A DNA stretch of 64,000 nt from Chengkuizengella axinellae (lineage in GTDB: Bacteria; Bacillota; Bacilli; Paenibacillales; KCTC-33759), in NCBI RefSeq assembly GCF_030730905.1, contig NZ_JAVAMP010000003.1:1-64000 (forward strand), read 5' to 3'. The notes beneath the pieces were generated by a model that was given only the letters and a program-made list of their open reading frames with translations, did no database searches and was not told the origin of the DNA. Position numbers and translations under genes: made by a program. This document shows, piece by piece, positions 47,748 through 57,376 of this stretch; positions within the stretch are counted from its first letter, which is position 1, and every line of letters starts with the position of its first letter.

Positions 47748-48569
47748 CTAAGGCAGACTGATACCTTCTCTTTGGTCGCTAATATGCAACAATTCAGATA
47801 CTGTAACAAAATTCATTCCCTTTTCCTTTAATTGAGGAATAATTTGATCTAAAGCTTTAATGCTATAACTTAAATCAACACCTCCATAATCACCACCATG
47901 CATTAGGATAATAGCGCCTGGATGGATAGAGGAGACAACATTTGTGGTGATTTGATAAACGGATTTTGTAGTCCAATCATGAGAATCTACTGACCAACCT
48001 ACAACGAAATAATTCAATTCCCCTAAACTCTCTACTAAATTGCCATTTAACTTTCCTAACGGTGCTCTAAACAACCTAGGCTCATATCCTACAATTTGTT
48101 TTAATACTTGACTAGTTTTTAAGATTTCCTCTTGAAATTTCTTATTTCCTTTAATATGCAGGTTTGAATGTTTATAAGTGTGGTTGCCAATATTATGTCC
48201 TTCCTTTTGAATTCGTTTTACAATTTGAGGATGTTTTTCAGCCTGTTTTCCTAATAAGAAAAAAGTTGCTTTTACATTGTGTTTTTTTAATACATCTAAA
48301 ATTTGAGGGGTGAATTTTTCATCTGGACCATCATCAAATGTAAGCACAATTTCATTTTTGCTATCAGTACCAAAATATGCAACAGTTTCGGGGTATTGTT
48401 TTTGTAGGGGGTATGTAAATAAAGTTGGATGTTCACCATCCTTTGCAGTGCTTTGTTCTGATGCTTCAATCATTAGCTGATTTGGATAGATACAGATTAG
48501 AATGGATAATCCCCATATAATGAAAATGTTTGCAACCCATTTTTTAGTGAATTTATTCACAGTACTCAA
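47748..48569 (-). CDS. Polysaccharide deacetylase (NodB domain), membrane-anchored
   Basis: A 273-residue protein with an N-terminal membrane anchor (IFIIWGLSILICIYPNQL) and a NodB domain: LTFDDGPDEKFTPQI (metal Asp), HNIGNHTYKHSNL (metal His pair), FRAPLGKLN, DSHDW and ILMHGGDYGG. It should deacetylate N-acetylated glycans such as peptidoglycan or chitin-like polymers at the cell surface. The start is TTG 48569; GTG 48560 has better spacing from AGAAAGG. Confidence 0.9.
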   Translation of the reverse strand: MSTVNKFTKKWVANIFIIWGLSILICIYPNQLMIEASEQSTAKDGEHPTLFTYPLQKQYPETVAYFGTDSKNEIVLTFDDGPDEKFTPQILDVLKKHNVKATFFLLGKQAEKHPQIVKRIQKEGHNIGNHTYKHSNLHIKGNKKFQEEILKTSQVLKQIVGYEPRLFRAPLGKLNGNLVESLGELNYFVVGWSVDSHDWTTKSVYQITTNVVSSIHPGAIILMHGGDYGGVDLSYSIKALDQIIPQLKEKGMNFVTVSELLHISDQREGISLP

Positions 48570-48716
48570 TATCCTTTCTATTAATTTTAATACTTCATTT
48601 TATTATGAGTTTATTTTAACTTTATTATCCAGTTGTTGTTGTCTTAATACAAAGATAAGGAGGTATGGTTTTGGATGATAATGGAGACTATGTTTAGAAG
48701 AAAGAGGTGATTTAAT

Positions 48717-49271
48717 ATGATTAGAAAAAGTAAGATTATCATGCTTATATCGGTCTTTTCAGTGATCATTTTACTTTCTTGGTATGTTTCATCAAATCAA
48801 ATGGAAAGTGTAGATGTGATAAGTGAACCTATAACGGTTGAATTTATAAATGAAGCAGGTGAGCAAATTGGAAAAGCACTTCTAGCGGAGGAGAATGGGG
48901 CAGTTAGTTTAACAGTTAATGTACATGGATTATCTCCTGGAGAGCATGGTTTTCATTTTCATGAAGTAGGTGTATGTGAAAAACCTGAATTTGAATCTGC
49001 AGGTGGACATTTTAATCCAGCTGATAAAAAACATGGTTTTAATCATCCTGAAGGTTATCACGCAGGCGACATGAAAAATGTATGGGCAGATTCAAATGGA
49101 GAGGTAAACTCAACATTAATAGTAGATCATGTGAATTTAGAAGAAGAGGGAAACCATTCATTATTAGATGAGGATGGTACTTCTATAGTGATTCATCAAC
49201 TTTCCGATGATTATATATCAGACCCATCCGGGAATTCTGGATCAAGAATAGCCTGTGGAACTATAAAGTAA
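48717..49271 (+). CDS. Cu/Zn superoxide dismutase, membrane-anchored
   Basis: A 184-residue protein with an N-terminal signal anchor (IIMLISVFSVIILLSWYV) and a SodC domain: GEHGFHFHEVGVCE (Cu His pair), GGHFNP, KHGFNHPEGYHAGDM (Zn His and Asp) and SIVIHQLSDD. Copper ligands that are altered in Bacillus subtilis YojM look intact here, so enzyme activity is likely. The two disulphide Cys are present (VCE and IACG). It removes superoxide outside the membrane. A perfect terminator follows. Confidence 0.9.
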   Translation: MIRKSKIIMLISVFSVIILLSWYVSSNQMESVDVISEPITVEFINEAGEQIGKALLAEENGAVSLTVNVHGLSPGEHGFHFHEVGVCEKPEFESAGGHFNPADKKHGFNHPEGYHAGDMKNVWADSNGEVNSTLIVDHVNLEEEGNHSLLDEDGTSIVIHQLSDDYISDPSGNSGSRIACGTIK

Positions 49272-49289
49272 ATCTAAAAATCAATAATA

Positions 49290-49320
49290 AAACATGAAGC
49301 AGTTCCTCTGCTTCATGTTT
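49290..49320. terminator. Terminator after the superoxide dismutase gene
   Basis: AAACATGAAGCAG (49290-49302) and CTGCTTCATGTTT (49308-49320) form a perfect 13-bp stem. A second small hairpin CTCGCC/GGCGAG is at 49353-49369. Confidence 0.85.
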
Positions 49321-49417
49321 ACTTGCTCTTTTAGAATTTATCGCCTTTAAGGCTCGCCAAATAGGCGAGTTGCTTTAGTGAATGACCTATTATTTATCAC
49401 CTTTGAACAATGTTTAG

Positions 49418-50515
49418 TTAATTGTTCTTATTGTCATATAGCCAAAGTGCATATTCTAATGGTTTAACGATAGCTTTTGTATAAGTCTTATCTTCTCCAA
49501 TTTTGGAAAATGCTTTCCTGCCTGGTTTTGAATTCACTTCTAACAGCCAAATTTTACCTGAATGATCCACTGCTATGTCCAACGCAAGTTCACATAATTC
49601 ATAACCTTGAGATTCAAATTCATGTACAATTTCATGACTGATTTCTTCCATATTTTGTTTAATGCGATTAATTTGATCATTTTCAAACCAATGACTTAAT
49701 AATTGATCAGCTGGAAGAGCCGAACCGCCACCATGTAAATTTGAAGTAACACTTCCTTTTGGTCCCATTCTGCCAACACAACCAGTTAAATTCCATTGAC
49801 CAGCTTCGTCCTTTTGAATTAGCAATCGATAATCATGTACTCGACCATTATCTAATTTAAGATCAATGCCTTGTTGAATCATGTAGGTTTTTATTGAATT
49901 TAAACTTTTACATAATATTTTTAGTTGAGATTTATTTACCTGTTGGGATGGAATAATTTTTCGATTGTGTTTTCTTCCTTGTATAAGGAACTTATGATCA
50001 TTCAGTTTTTTTATTTTAAGAATACCCGTTCCACCTGTACCCTTGATAGGTTTATAAAAAGCTATTTTTGATTGATCCATAAATTTTAACACATCATCAA
50101 ATTTATTTTCTAATGTACATTGAGGTAGTACATTTTTAATTTTATTATTTTTTGAAAGCTTTTGATGTACAATCCATTTGTTTGCAAGTGGACGGTTTAA
50201 ATAAATCAAATCAGGGTATTTATTTCTAAATTTTTGTACCTGTTTAAAACGTGGTGATCCTTGAAATCTACATCTATCAAAAATCATATCTGGAATATCA
50301 GTCCATTTTCGAATCCATTTAGCTATTTTTTGATCATAAAAATAAGCATGTATTTTATTATTTTTAACATCTACATTTTCTGGTGTAAATACGAAAATAT
50401 TCAAACCCAGCTTCTTACCATATAACAATAATTTTTTTAAATAGCTCCTTTCCTCAAATTGTTTTTTAGAGTTGATATATATCGTCATAACACCAAGAGA
50501 AGGTTTGTTTTTCAA
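49418..50515 (-). CDS. YheC/YheD-family spore-coat-associated ATP-grasp protein 1
   Basis: A 365-residue ATP-grasp protein. Family text: GVMTIYINSKKQFEERSYL at the start, WTDIPDMIFDRCRF, FYKPIKGTGGTGILKIKK (ATP lysine), DYRLLIQKDEAGQW, and ELALDIAVDHSGKIWLLEVNSKPGRKAF. YheC and YheD are linked to the endospore coat in Bacillus subtilis; the ligated substrates are unknown. TTG 50515 overlaps the preceding stop. Last of five paralogues in the operon. Confidence 0.88.
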   Translation of the reverse strand: MKNKPSLGVMTIYINSKKQFEERSYLKKLLLYGKKLGLNIFVFTPENVDVKNNKIHAYFYDQKIAKWIRKWTDIPDMIFDRCRFQGSPRFKQVQKFRNKYPDLIYLNRPLANKWIVHQKLSKNNKIKNVLPQCTLENKFDDVLKFMDQSKIAFYKPIKGTGGTGILKIKKLNDHKFLIQGRKHNRKIIPSQQVNKSQLKILCKSLNSIKTYMIQQGIDLKLDNGRVHDYRLLIQKDEAGQWNLTGCVGRMGPKGSVTSNLHGGGSALPADQLLSHWFENDQINRIKQNMEEISHEIVHEFESQGYELCELALDIAVDHSGKIWLLEVNSKPGRKAFSKIGEDKTYTKAIVKPLEYALWLYDNKNN

Positions 50516-51690
50516 TTTCTCTTCCTCCTTTTAAGTTTACGTGTAGATGTATTCTTTCTATGTTTCATTAAATATTGACTGTATTTTATTATATTGACAA
50601 GAGATTGATCTCTAATTTGTGGTTCATCAAATTTCATTGGTTTTGAATTGGCCTCAAAAAACCAAATGCCACCATTCTTGTCTATACCTAAGTCCATAGA
50701 CATTTCTCCTAATTGATAAGTCGACGCTTTTTCAATTTGTTTACAAATGTTCAAGGTTGTGTTTCTAACTTTTTGTAATATTTGAGTTGCTTCCTCTACA
50801 CCAAAAAAAGAGGTTAAAAGTTTTTGGGGATCATCAATTCTCCCCCCTCTTGGTACATGCGTAGTAATGCTTTTTTCCCCTGCAACTCTTGCCCCAATTC
50901 CTGATATATTCCATATACCACTACCATTTTTTTGAGCGAGAACGCGTAAATCGAAAGGATGCTCATGGTTTGTAGCTAATTCGATTCCTTGTTGAACGAT
51001 GTACTCTCCGCCAATTATGTTTTTTTTAATCTCTTTATTTAATTCTTGGAGTGTATTAAATTGATAGGTACCTATCGTTTTTTTTCCTTGTATTTTTAAT
51101 TCGTAGGTAAAATCACTTTCTACATTTTTTTTAATTCTCATAATGCCACTTCCAGCTTTGCCTTTAATAGGTTTGATATATAAAGTGTCAAATTTTTTAA
51201 ACAAGTTGTTTATTTCCTTGAACCCTATTAGTTTTTGAGTTAGTGGGACATATACTTTTATTTTTTTTGATTTTCTTAACCATTTAAATAAACTCCATTT
51301 ATTAAAAAAAAAGGGGTTGAATACATGAATGTGTTTATGGTTTAAACAATTTATAATTAAACGTTTTGTTTCTGGTAAAGACTCGAGTTTGCGATTAGAG
51401 ATTCGATTATATAAAACGCTTGGTATTGGTATTTTTTTTGTGTTCCATTGATTTTGATTTTCATCGTAATAGTAACCATTGATTTTATTTTGATTTAATT
51501 TTAAATCTTTTGTGGTAACGACATAAACCTCTTGATTGAATTGACGACCTTTAGCTATAATATCGATAAAGTTTTGTTTCGCACCGAAAAAATCGCTCTT
51601 TTTTTTTGATAGTGTTAAAATACCAATAATAGATTTTGGTTTTATTTTATTTTGAGAAACCTTGGATGACTTTCGTTTTTTTCTATTCAT
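50512..51690 (-). CDS. YheC/YheD-family ATP-grasp protein 2
   Basis: A 392-residue paralogue with a basic N-terminus (NRKKRKSSKVSQ). It has LYIKPIKGKAGSGIMRIKK, DLRVLAQKNGSGIWNISGIGARV and EMSMDLGIDKNGGIWFFEANSKPM, so ATP-binding and metal-binding residues are kept. ATG 51690 overlaps the upstream stop. It differs from its neighbours by a Lys/Arg-rich C-terminus. Confidence 0.87.
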   Translation of the reverse strand: MNRKKRKSSKVSQNKIKPKSIIGILTLSKKKSDFFGAKQNFIDIIAKGRQFNQEVYVVTTKDLKLNQNKINGYYYDENQNQWNTKKIPIPSVLYNRISNRKLESLPETKRLIINCLNHKHIHVFNPFFFNKWSLFKWLRKSKKIKVYVPLTQKLIGFKEINNLFKKFDTLYIKPIKGKAGSGIMRIKKNVESDFTYELKIQGKKTIGTYQFNTLQELNKEIKKNIIGGEYIVQQGIELATNHEHPFDLRVLAQKNGSGIWNISGIGARVAGEKSITTHVPRGGRIDDPQKLLTSFFGVEEATQILQKVRNTTLNICKQIEKASTYQLGEMSMDLGIDKNGGIWFFEANSKPMKFDEPQIRDQSLVNIIKYSQYLMKHRKNTSTRKLKRRKRN

Positions 51691-53066
51691 ATTCTATTTA
51701 CTTCCCTTCTTGTATTACGCTGATTGCTTAAATAGAAGCAATAGTCAAAGATGTATCGAAGCTGATCTGAACTTTGCGTTTTTAATGAAGGATGTTTAAA
51801 GATAGAACGTCCCGGTTTTGAATTCACCTCAATCATCCAAATTTTTCCTTGCTTATCAATTCCGATATCAAATCCAAGTTCTCCAACAAGATATGGTAGT
51901 TTACGTTCAATTGCTTCTGCCAACTGAATCGTTGTTCGTTTTGCATTTTCATATATTTCTTGGCTTTGGGAAGAAGTGAATACTTGTTCAAGAGTATCTA
52001 AAGAATTCATGACTTGCCCACCCATTTCCACATGTGTAGTTACATTACCTCTACCAGCTTTTTTTGCAGCATCTCCAGCAACGACCCATTCATTTTGTCC
52101 ATTTTTATTCAAATGAAGGCGGAAATCGATAGGATGCTTATCTATTTCAATTAAACGAATCCCTTGCTGTATAACATAATTTTTATGTGTTTTTCTTTGG
52201 TTAATAAACTTCATTAAACTTGAAAAATTTGTAAAACGCAACAAGTGATTTTTATTTATTTTTCTAAACCTTATAAAATAACCATTCTTTGGATGATAAG
52301 TAATTCGAGAAATTCCTCTACCAAAACTGCCTCTTGTTGGTTTTAGGTATATAAACTGATGTTTTTCTAACATTTTTTTTATTTCTTGAGATGAAGTGCT
52401 GATATGTGTCTCAGGTAAATGATTTTGCGCTTCTAACGTTCCATCTAACAATTGATACATTTCTCCTTTGTCAAAAAAACCCCAATTAAATATAGATTTG
52501 TTATGTTTTTTGAAATGATCCAGCAACATTTGCATAGACTTCGTTTTGTGGGAACTTCGGCTTTTTAATTGATTGTAAATTACATCAGGTAGAGGAACGA
52601 CTTTCTTTTTCCATTGATTCCGAGAATCTATGAAATATGCAGTAACAGTTTCATCCGTCCAGTTGATGTCAGATAGTCCGAAAGCAAAATAAAATGCTTT
52701 GTTTGAACCTCCTTTTAAATATTCTTTGATTCTATAAGTTCGTTTTCCAAATGGTAAATGGAGAGTACGTTGATGGATAAGGGATAAAATACCGATTAAA
52801 GGACCCAACTCAATTTCGTCATCTTGATTTAGAGAAATATAACTTTGCCCTTTTCTTGGTAACTTGAGCGCTTGTTGAATCGATTTTGGAATGAACAAAT
52901 GTTTCCCTTTTTTTCTCACTCTTTTAATTTTTGTTTTAATTCTTTTTTCCCCAAGTTTTAACTTAATGGGTTTTGTTTCATCTATGTTTAATTCTCGCAT
53001 CAAAGAATTAGATATATAAGTGTCTTTTTTATCAGTAAAATGAATCGTGCCTGTAGTCAAACTCAT
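51687..53066 (-). CDS. YheC/YheD-family ATP-grasp protein 3, long form
   Basis: 459 residues. An extra N-terminal ~95-residue beta domain (NIDETKPIKLKLGEKRIKTKI, then HLFIPKSIQQALKLP) precedes the standard region; this is the YheD-type long form. The ATP-grasp part has IYLKPTRGSFGRGISRI, DFRLHLNKNGQNEWVVAGDA and GELGFDIGIDKQGKIWMIEVNSKPGRSIF. Start ATG 53066. Confidence 0.88.
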   Translation of the reverse strand: MSLTTGTIHFTDKKDTYISNSLMRELNIDETKPIKLKLGEKRIKTKIKRVRKKGKHLFIPKSIQQALKLPRKGQSYISLNQDDEIELGPLIGILSLIHQRTLHLPFGKRTYRIKEYLKGGSNKAFYFAFGLSDINWTDETVTAYFIDSRNQWKKKVVPLPDVIYNQLKSRSSHKTKSMQMLLDHFKKHNKSIFNWGFFDKGEMYQLLDGTLEAQNHLPETHISTSSQEIKKMLEKHQFIYLKPTRGSFGRGISRITYHPKNGYFIRFRKINKNHLLRFTNFSSLMKFINQRKTHKNYVIQQGIRLIEIDKHPIDFRLHLNKNGQNEWVVAGDAAKKAGRGNVTTHVEMGGQVMNSLDTLEQVFTSSQSQEIYENAKRTTIQLAEAIERKLPYLVGELGFDIGIDKQGKIWMIEVNSKPGRSIFKHPSLKTQSSDQLRYIFDYCFYLSNQRNTRREVNRI

Positions 53067-53069
53067 GAA

Positions 53070-54206
53070 TTACCCTCCTAGTTGTTGTTTAAGCAAATAC
53101 TGAGCATAATATATGGGAAGCTGAACTGATGTTTTTTTTAGACTACTGTCTTTAAAGGAATTAAAAATGGATCTTCCGGGCTTTGAATTGGCTTCGAGAA
53201 ACCAGATGTTTCCCGACAGGTCTATACCAAAATCAATCCCAAGTTCACTCAAACGCCCAAAATGATTTTCTAAAATATGTGGTAACTTCCTGTTTATTTC
53301 ATTGATCTCTTGAATCATATTAAAGGCACTTTCTTCACCATATTCTTTAATTAGAAATGGGTGCACTTCTTTAACGAATCCTCCACCATGAAGATTAGAT
53401 GTTAGACTGCCATCCTGACCACATCTGACTCCCATTCCAGTAAATTGCCATTCTCCACTTCCGTTTTTCTGAACTAAGGCTCGAATATCAAATGTAGTAT
53501 TTGAAGTTGTTTTTAAATGTAAATACTCTTGAATAATGTATTTGCGATTGTGAATAAATGATTGTATATGTTTAACAAAAGATCTAAAATCGTTATAAGT
53601 GATATTAATACAATTGTTTTTTTTGTCACGACCTTTTACTACATAACTTTCTTGATTAGATGACTTTTCCTGATCGTTTTTCATATGGATTTGTTTTTCA
53701 ACGTGGAGAATGCCCTTCCCTTGACTTCCACTAATAGGCTTTAGAATGAACTGTTTTTGATTAAGAAACGTTTGCTGTAACTTCCAAGGGTTATGATAAA
53801 GCTCTGTTTTAGGTAAATACTTTTTCATAAATGGTTCTGATTTTAAAACATGAAACACACTCCATTTATCCATTAAACGGTTTCCCAGAAATTGAACCTT
53901 TTGCAACATGAATAGCTTTTTTAATTGCGTGCGATATAATAAATACTGTTCTTTAGTTTTAAAAAAACAACGATCATAAATAAGGCTAGGAATAGAATAA
54001 AATTTTTTTATCCATTTTTCGTTTTTTGTGTAGATGGCGCCTACAACTAGATTTTCTTCCCAATTGATCTGATTTATTGCAAAAATAAATATAGTGATTT
54101 TTAACTTCTGACCAAATTTGCATAGATTTTTGTAAAAGGTTTGGTCTTTGTTAGATGTTGCTGTATTTAGATCAGTTACCATAATCCCCATGGTATGAGA
54201 ATTCAC
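53070..54206 (-). CDS. YheC/YheD-family ATP-grasp protein 4
   Basis: 378 residues from GTG 54206 behind GAGGTGATAAA. The short YheC-type form, with FILKPISGSQGKGILHVEK, DIRALVQKNGSGEWQFTGMG and ELGIDFGIDLSGNIWFLEANSKPGRSIF. Nine bases separate it from gene 5. Confidence 0.88.
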   Translation of the reverse strand: MNSHTMGIMVTDLNTATSNKDQTFYKNLCKFGQKLKITIFIFAINQINWEENLVVGAIYTKNEKWIKKFYSIPSLIYDRCFFKTKEQYLLYRTQLKKLFMLQKVQFLGNRLMDKWSVFHVLKSEPFMKKYLPKTELYHNPWKLQQTFLNQKQFILKPISGSQGKGILHVEKQIHMKNDQEKSSNQESYVVKGRDKKNNCINITYNDFRSFVKHIQSFIHNRKYIIQEYLHLKTTSNTTFDIRALVQKNGSGEWQFTGMGVRCGQDGSLTSNLHGGGFVKEVHPFLIKEYGEESAFNMIQEINEINRKLPHILENHFGRLSELGIDFGIDLSGNIWFLEANSKPGRSIFNSFKDSSLKKTSVQLPIYYAQYLLKQQLGG

Positions 54207-54215
54207 TTTATCACC

Positions 54216-55583
54216 TCATTCAAAAGTTAAATAATGAGCATATTGAATGGTTTTTTTGACAGACGGTCTGATTTTGTTATCATTCAGAAACGTGTTATCG
54301 TTTTTTGAGGGCTTAGAATTCACTTCAATCATCCATACATTTCCATAGCGATCAACGATTAAGTCAATCCCTAACTCTGCATAATGGTGTAAGATTTGTG
54401 CATCTAAGCCTTCTGCTATTTTTAACGCGGCTTGATTTAGTTGGTAGAGTGTACGTTTTATTTCATGATTTGGTAGGGAGGATTTCACTAAAGCTTCTTT
54501 TACTGAACTTAAAGTTCCGCCACGTGCTATATTTGAAACAAATTGATTATCACTAGCAATGCGTCCTACAACTGAAGTAACTTCCCATTCTCCATTCAAA
54601 TTTTTTTGTGCTAACGCACGAAAATCTACAGGACGATTGTTTACTGTTATCGGAGATATTCCTCTTTGGATCTGATATTTTCTAGATTTTAATTTGCCTG
54701 ATATTTTTGAGAATACTTTTTTTAAACTGTTTAATTTTTCAGAATGTGTGCCATTTACATTTGTAAAATGGCAAACATAAGTGTGATCAGATTGCCTCGT
54801 AATACGAATGATTCCTTTTCCTAAGCTGCTTAGTGATGGCTTTAAGAAGACAGTTCTATACTTGTTGCACATCGAGCGCAGCATGGAATAGTTTTTTAAT
54901 AAATGAGATTCAGGTAAATATTTATGCAAGGATGCATCTTTTGACAACACAGAGAATACTTGATTTTTATTTAAATACTTTTCATTAAATACTTGACCAT
55001 TTTGTTTGGATTTTACTTCTTTTATAAAATGTTGTACGCTTGATTTATTCTCAATTTTACGACTGTTTAAGCGGTTGTAAATAATATTGGGAAAAGGTAA
55101 TTTTTTTTTACTCCAACCATTGAAATAAACCATGCAACTAATTTCATTTGAATCTAATATAATATCTTCTGGTGTAAAAAAACATACAACTGCTCCTTGT
55201 TGTTTACCTGCTTCAGAAAGCTCTTGACAAAAAGAAGTATTTGATCCAAAAGGTCTGGATGGTGATTGTTTTGAGTGTTGATTTAGTAATACTCCGATAA
55301 AAGGACCAATGGTTAATGTAAAAGGACTATATTTGACTCTTACTTTAGATTTATGATTTAAGCCTAATTCTTTAGCTAGCAGCTCATTTATAATTAATGC
55401 ATTGTTTCGCTTAGACGGTAGCACTTTTACTAATAAACCTTTTGTGCCAAATTTAAGATTGATTTGTTGATTTATTGGAATCTTTTCTTTTTTAATAATA
55501 GGCTCACTGAGCAAAATTAAATATTGGTCATAAAACAATGAAGTTTCATTCTGTATATAAATTGTGATGTTCTTATTAATCAT
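54216..55583 (-). CDS. YheC/YheD-family ATP-grasp protein 5, long form
   Basis: 455 residues from ATG 55583, first gene of the operon. It has the YheD-type N-terminal beta domain (NQQINLKFGTKGLLVKVLP), then FLKPSLSSLGKGIIRITR, DFRALAQKNLNGEWEVTSVVG and ELGIDLIVDRYGNVWMIEVNSKPSKN. A sigma-K-like promoter lies about 50 bases upstream, which fits late mother-cell expression. Confidence 0.88.
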   Translation of the reverse strand: MINKNITIYIQNETSLFYDQYLILLSEPIIKKEKIPINQQINLKFGTKGLLVKVLPSKRNNALIINELLAKELGLNHKSKVRVKYSPFTLTIGPFIGVLLNQHSKQSPSRPFGSNTSFCQELSEAGKQQGAVVCFFTPEDIILDSNEISCMVYFNGWSKKKLPFPNIIYNRLNSRKIENKSSVQHFIKEVKSKQNGQVFNEKYLNKNQVFSVLSKDASLHKYLPESHLLKNYSMLRSMCNKYRTVFLKPSLSSLGKGIIRITRQSDHTYVCHFTNVNGTHSEKLNSLKKVFSKISGKLKSRKYQIQRGISPITVNNRPVDFRALAQKNLNGEWEVTSVVGRIASDNQFVSNIARGGTLSSVKEALVKSSLPNHEIKRTLYQLNQAALKIAEGLDAQILHHYAELGIDLIVDRYGNVWMIEVNSKPSKNDNTFLNDNKIRPSVKKTIQYAHYLTFE

Positions 55584-55629
55584 GATGAATCCCCTTCCGA
55601 CACCAATGATTCGATACAGGAATATAAGT

Positions 55630-55658
55630 TATCATATGAGGACATAGAACCCTTGGTG
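55630..55658 (-). promoter_or_regulatory. Predicted sigma-K promoter of the YheC/YheD operon
   Basis: On the minus strand CACC (55658-55655), 16 bases, then CATATGATA (55638-55630) match the sigma-K consensus mACm-N16-CATANNNTA at every fixed position. The distance to ATG 55583 leaves a leader of about 40 bases. Confidence 0.65.
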
Positions 55659-55708
55659 ATTGAATGAAGGTAGGTTAATGCTGATTTGTAGAAAAATGGG
55701 GGAAGAGT

Positions 55709-56875
55709 ATGGATGTATTTATGTTATTATTTGCTAGTATGATTATTGGAGCTTGTATTGGTGGATTAACGAATTACTTGGCAATTAAAATGCTTTTTTA
55801 TCCACGTAAAGCAATATATTTGTTTCAAAAAAAGCTTCCTTTTACTCCTGGTTTAATTCCGAAACGAAAGGGTGAGATTGCTACTTCTCTGGGAAGAGTT
55901 GTTGGTGATTATCTTGTTACATCAGAAGGGTTAAGCCAGCTGGTAAGCAGCCCTGAATTTAAAGGAAGAGCAGAATTAAAATGCAGTGAATGGTTTCATC
56001 ATTTTTTGGAGCAAGAGATGAATCTTGAGGATATAGCATTGCGGTATTGGTCTAAGGAACAGGTGGAGGAGTGGAAGAAAAATAGTGCGGATTGGATTAA
56101 TGGACTTGCTAATAAGGGAATTGAATGGTTATGGATTGAGAAACAGTGGTCATCCAAAACATTTGTAGATCTAATCCCCAGTTGGAATGAGCAGCAAAAG
56201 GAAAAATGGGCTCAGACAGCAGCAGATTATATTTTGATCGAAATCAGCAGAGAGTTGCATACAGAACGTGGCGATCGAATGCTGCAAACATTAACCAGTC
56301 AGTTTATGGAGCAAGCTGGTGGATTGATGTCATTAGCCGGTTTATTTATGGATGGGCAAAAAATATCAGCAAAAGTAAAGGGAGTTGTATTAGAACAGCT
56401 AGATTCTCCGACAGTCAACCATACATTGTATCAGTTCCTATATCATAAAATTAGTGATTGGGAGAAAAAAGATCTTTCTGAGTGGATTGATCAATTTTCA
56501 AATGAAAAAGACAATTTAACCTGGGTAAAAGAAAAAATGACAGGTCTTATAAGTTGGGAAGATTGGTTAGATAAGTTGATGGAGAAACCTTTGCAGCCCA
56601 TATTACAGAAAAATAAACAATGGATTACAGAGCAAATTCCTGTTATGATAAATTTTTTATTGGCACAATTAAGTAAAAATGTGGATCGCATTGTCTCAGC
56701 AATTCAACTGCCAAATTTAGTTCAGTCCGAAGTGAATAAATTTCCAATAGAAAGAGTAGAGGAAATTGTGTTAAGTGTTTCAGGGAAAGAGTTTCGTGCA
56801 ATTACATGGTTAGGTGCATTTTTAGGTGGATTGATAGGATTAGTACAATTTGTATTATTCATATCCTATACATAG
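55709..56875 (+). CDS. yheB: YheB, DUF445 family membrane protein
   Basis: A 388-residue protein with an N-terminal membrane helix (LFASMIIGACIGGLTNYLAIKMLFYP), which contains the conserved GxxTNxxAIxMLF of DUF445, a long helical middle and a C-terminal helix (ITWLGAFLGGLIGLVQFVLF). Length and both ends match YheB. Function unknown; sporulation-linked in Bacillus. ATG 55709 follows GGGGGAAGAG. Divergent from the YheC/D operon, as in Bacillus subtilis, where yheB, yheC and yheD are neighbours. Confidence 0.9.
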   Translation: MDVFMLLFASMIIGACIGGLTNYLAIKMLFYPRKAIYLFQKKLPFTPGLIPKRKGEIATSLGRVVGDYLVTSEGLSQLVSSPEFKGRAELKCSEWFHHFLEQEMNLEDIALRYWSKEQVEEWKKNSADWINGLANKGIEWLWIEKQWSSKTFVDLIPSWNEQQKEKWAQTAADYILIEISRELHTERGDRMLQTLTSQFMEQAGGLMSLAGLFMDGQKISAKVKGVVLEQLDSPTVNHTLYQFLYHKISDWEKKDLSEWIDQFSNEKDNLTWVKEKMTGLISWEDWLDKLMEKPLQPILQKNKQWITEQIPVMINFLLAQLSKNVDRIVSAIQLPNLVQSEVNKFPIERVEEIVLSVSGKEFRAITWLGAFLGGLIGLVQFVLFISYT

Positions 56876-56951
56876 AGAAGTAGTTTTCTCGGTGCTGAAA
56901 ACTGAACTTTTTGAGCACTTATTTAAATTTAAATAATTAAGGAGCGATTAG

Positions 56952-57290
56952 ATGAATATTTATGATAAAGCGCATGACTTAGCAAAAGCATTAAAGGAAA
57001 GTGATGAACTTAAAATTCTAATTGAAGCAAGAGAAGCAGTAAAAAGTAATGAGGAAGCGAATAAGATGTTAGAGGATTTTTCACAAGTTCAAAACTTACT
57101 GCAGCAAAAAATGATGGCTGGTGAGCAGCCTTCTGAAGAAGAAATGGGGCAAATTCAAAAATTATACGAAGTATTGCAATTAAATCCACTATTATCAAAA
57201 TTATTTGATTCGGAACAACGTATAGGTGTTATCGTTCAAGATGTTCATAAGATAATAAACGAGCCGCTGCAGGGATCAGGGTCAGAATAA
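56952..57290 (+). CDS. yheA: YheA, YlbF/YmcA family
   Basis: A 112-residue all-helical protein (NIYDKAHDLAKALKESDELKIL, then ANKMLEDFSQVQNLLQQK and LYEVLQLNPLLSKLFDSEQRI), typical of the YheA/YmcA/YlbF fold. YlbF and YmcA act with YaaT on RNase Y and on competence, biofilm and sporulation; the job of YheA is not settled. ATG 56952 follows AAGGAGCG. It lies after yheB as in Bacillus subtilis. Confidence 0.9.
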   Translation: MNIYDKAHDLAKALKESDELKILIEAREAVKSNEEANKMLEDFSQVQNLLQQKMMAGEQPSEEEMGQIQKLYEVLQLNPLLSKLFDSEQRIGVIVQDVHKIINEPLQGSGSE

Positions 57291-57376
57291 CGGGCGTAAA
57301 TATCTAGGTTCTTTTTAACTCTTTTTCTTCATAGGATTGTACTATAGGTTGTACGATTTTTAAGGAGTTGGTAAGG

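Noticed and set aside
56206-56448. 80-residue frame inside yheB
   Set aside because: Out of frame with a conserved gene and without ribosome site or family features.
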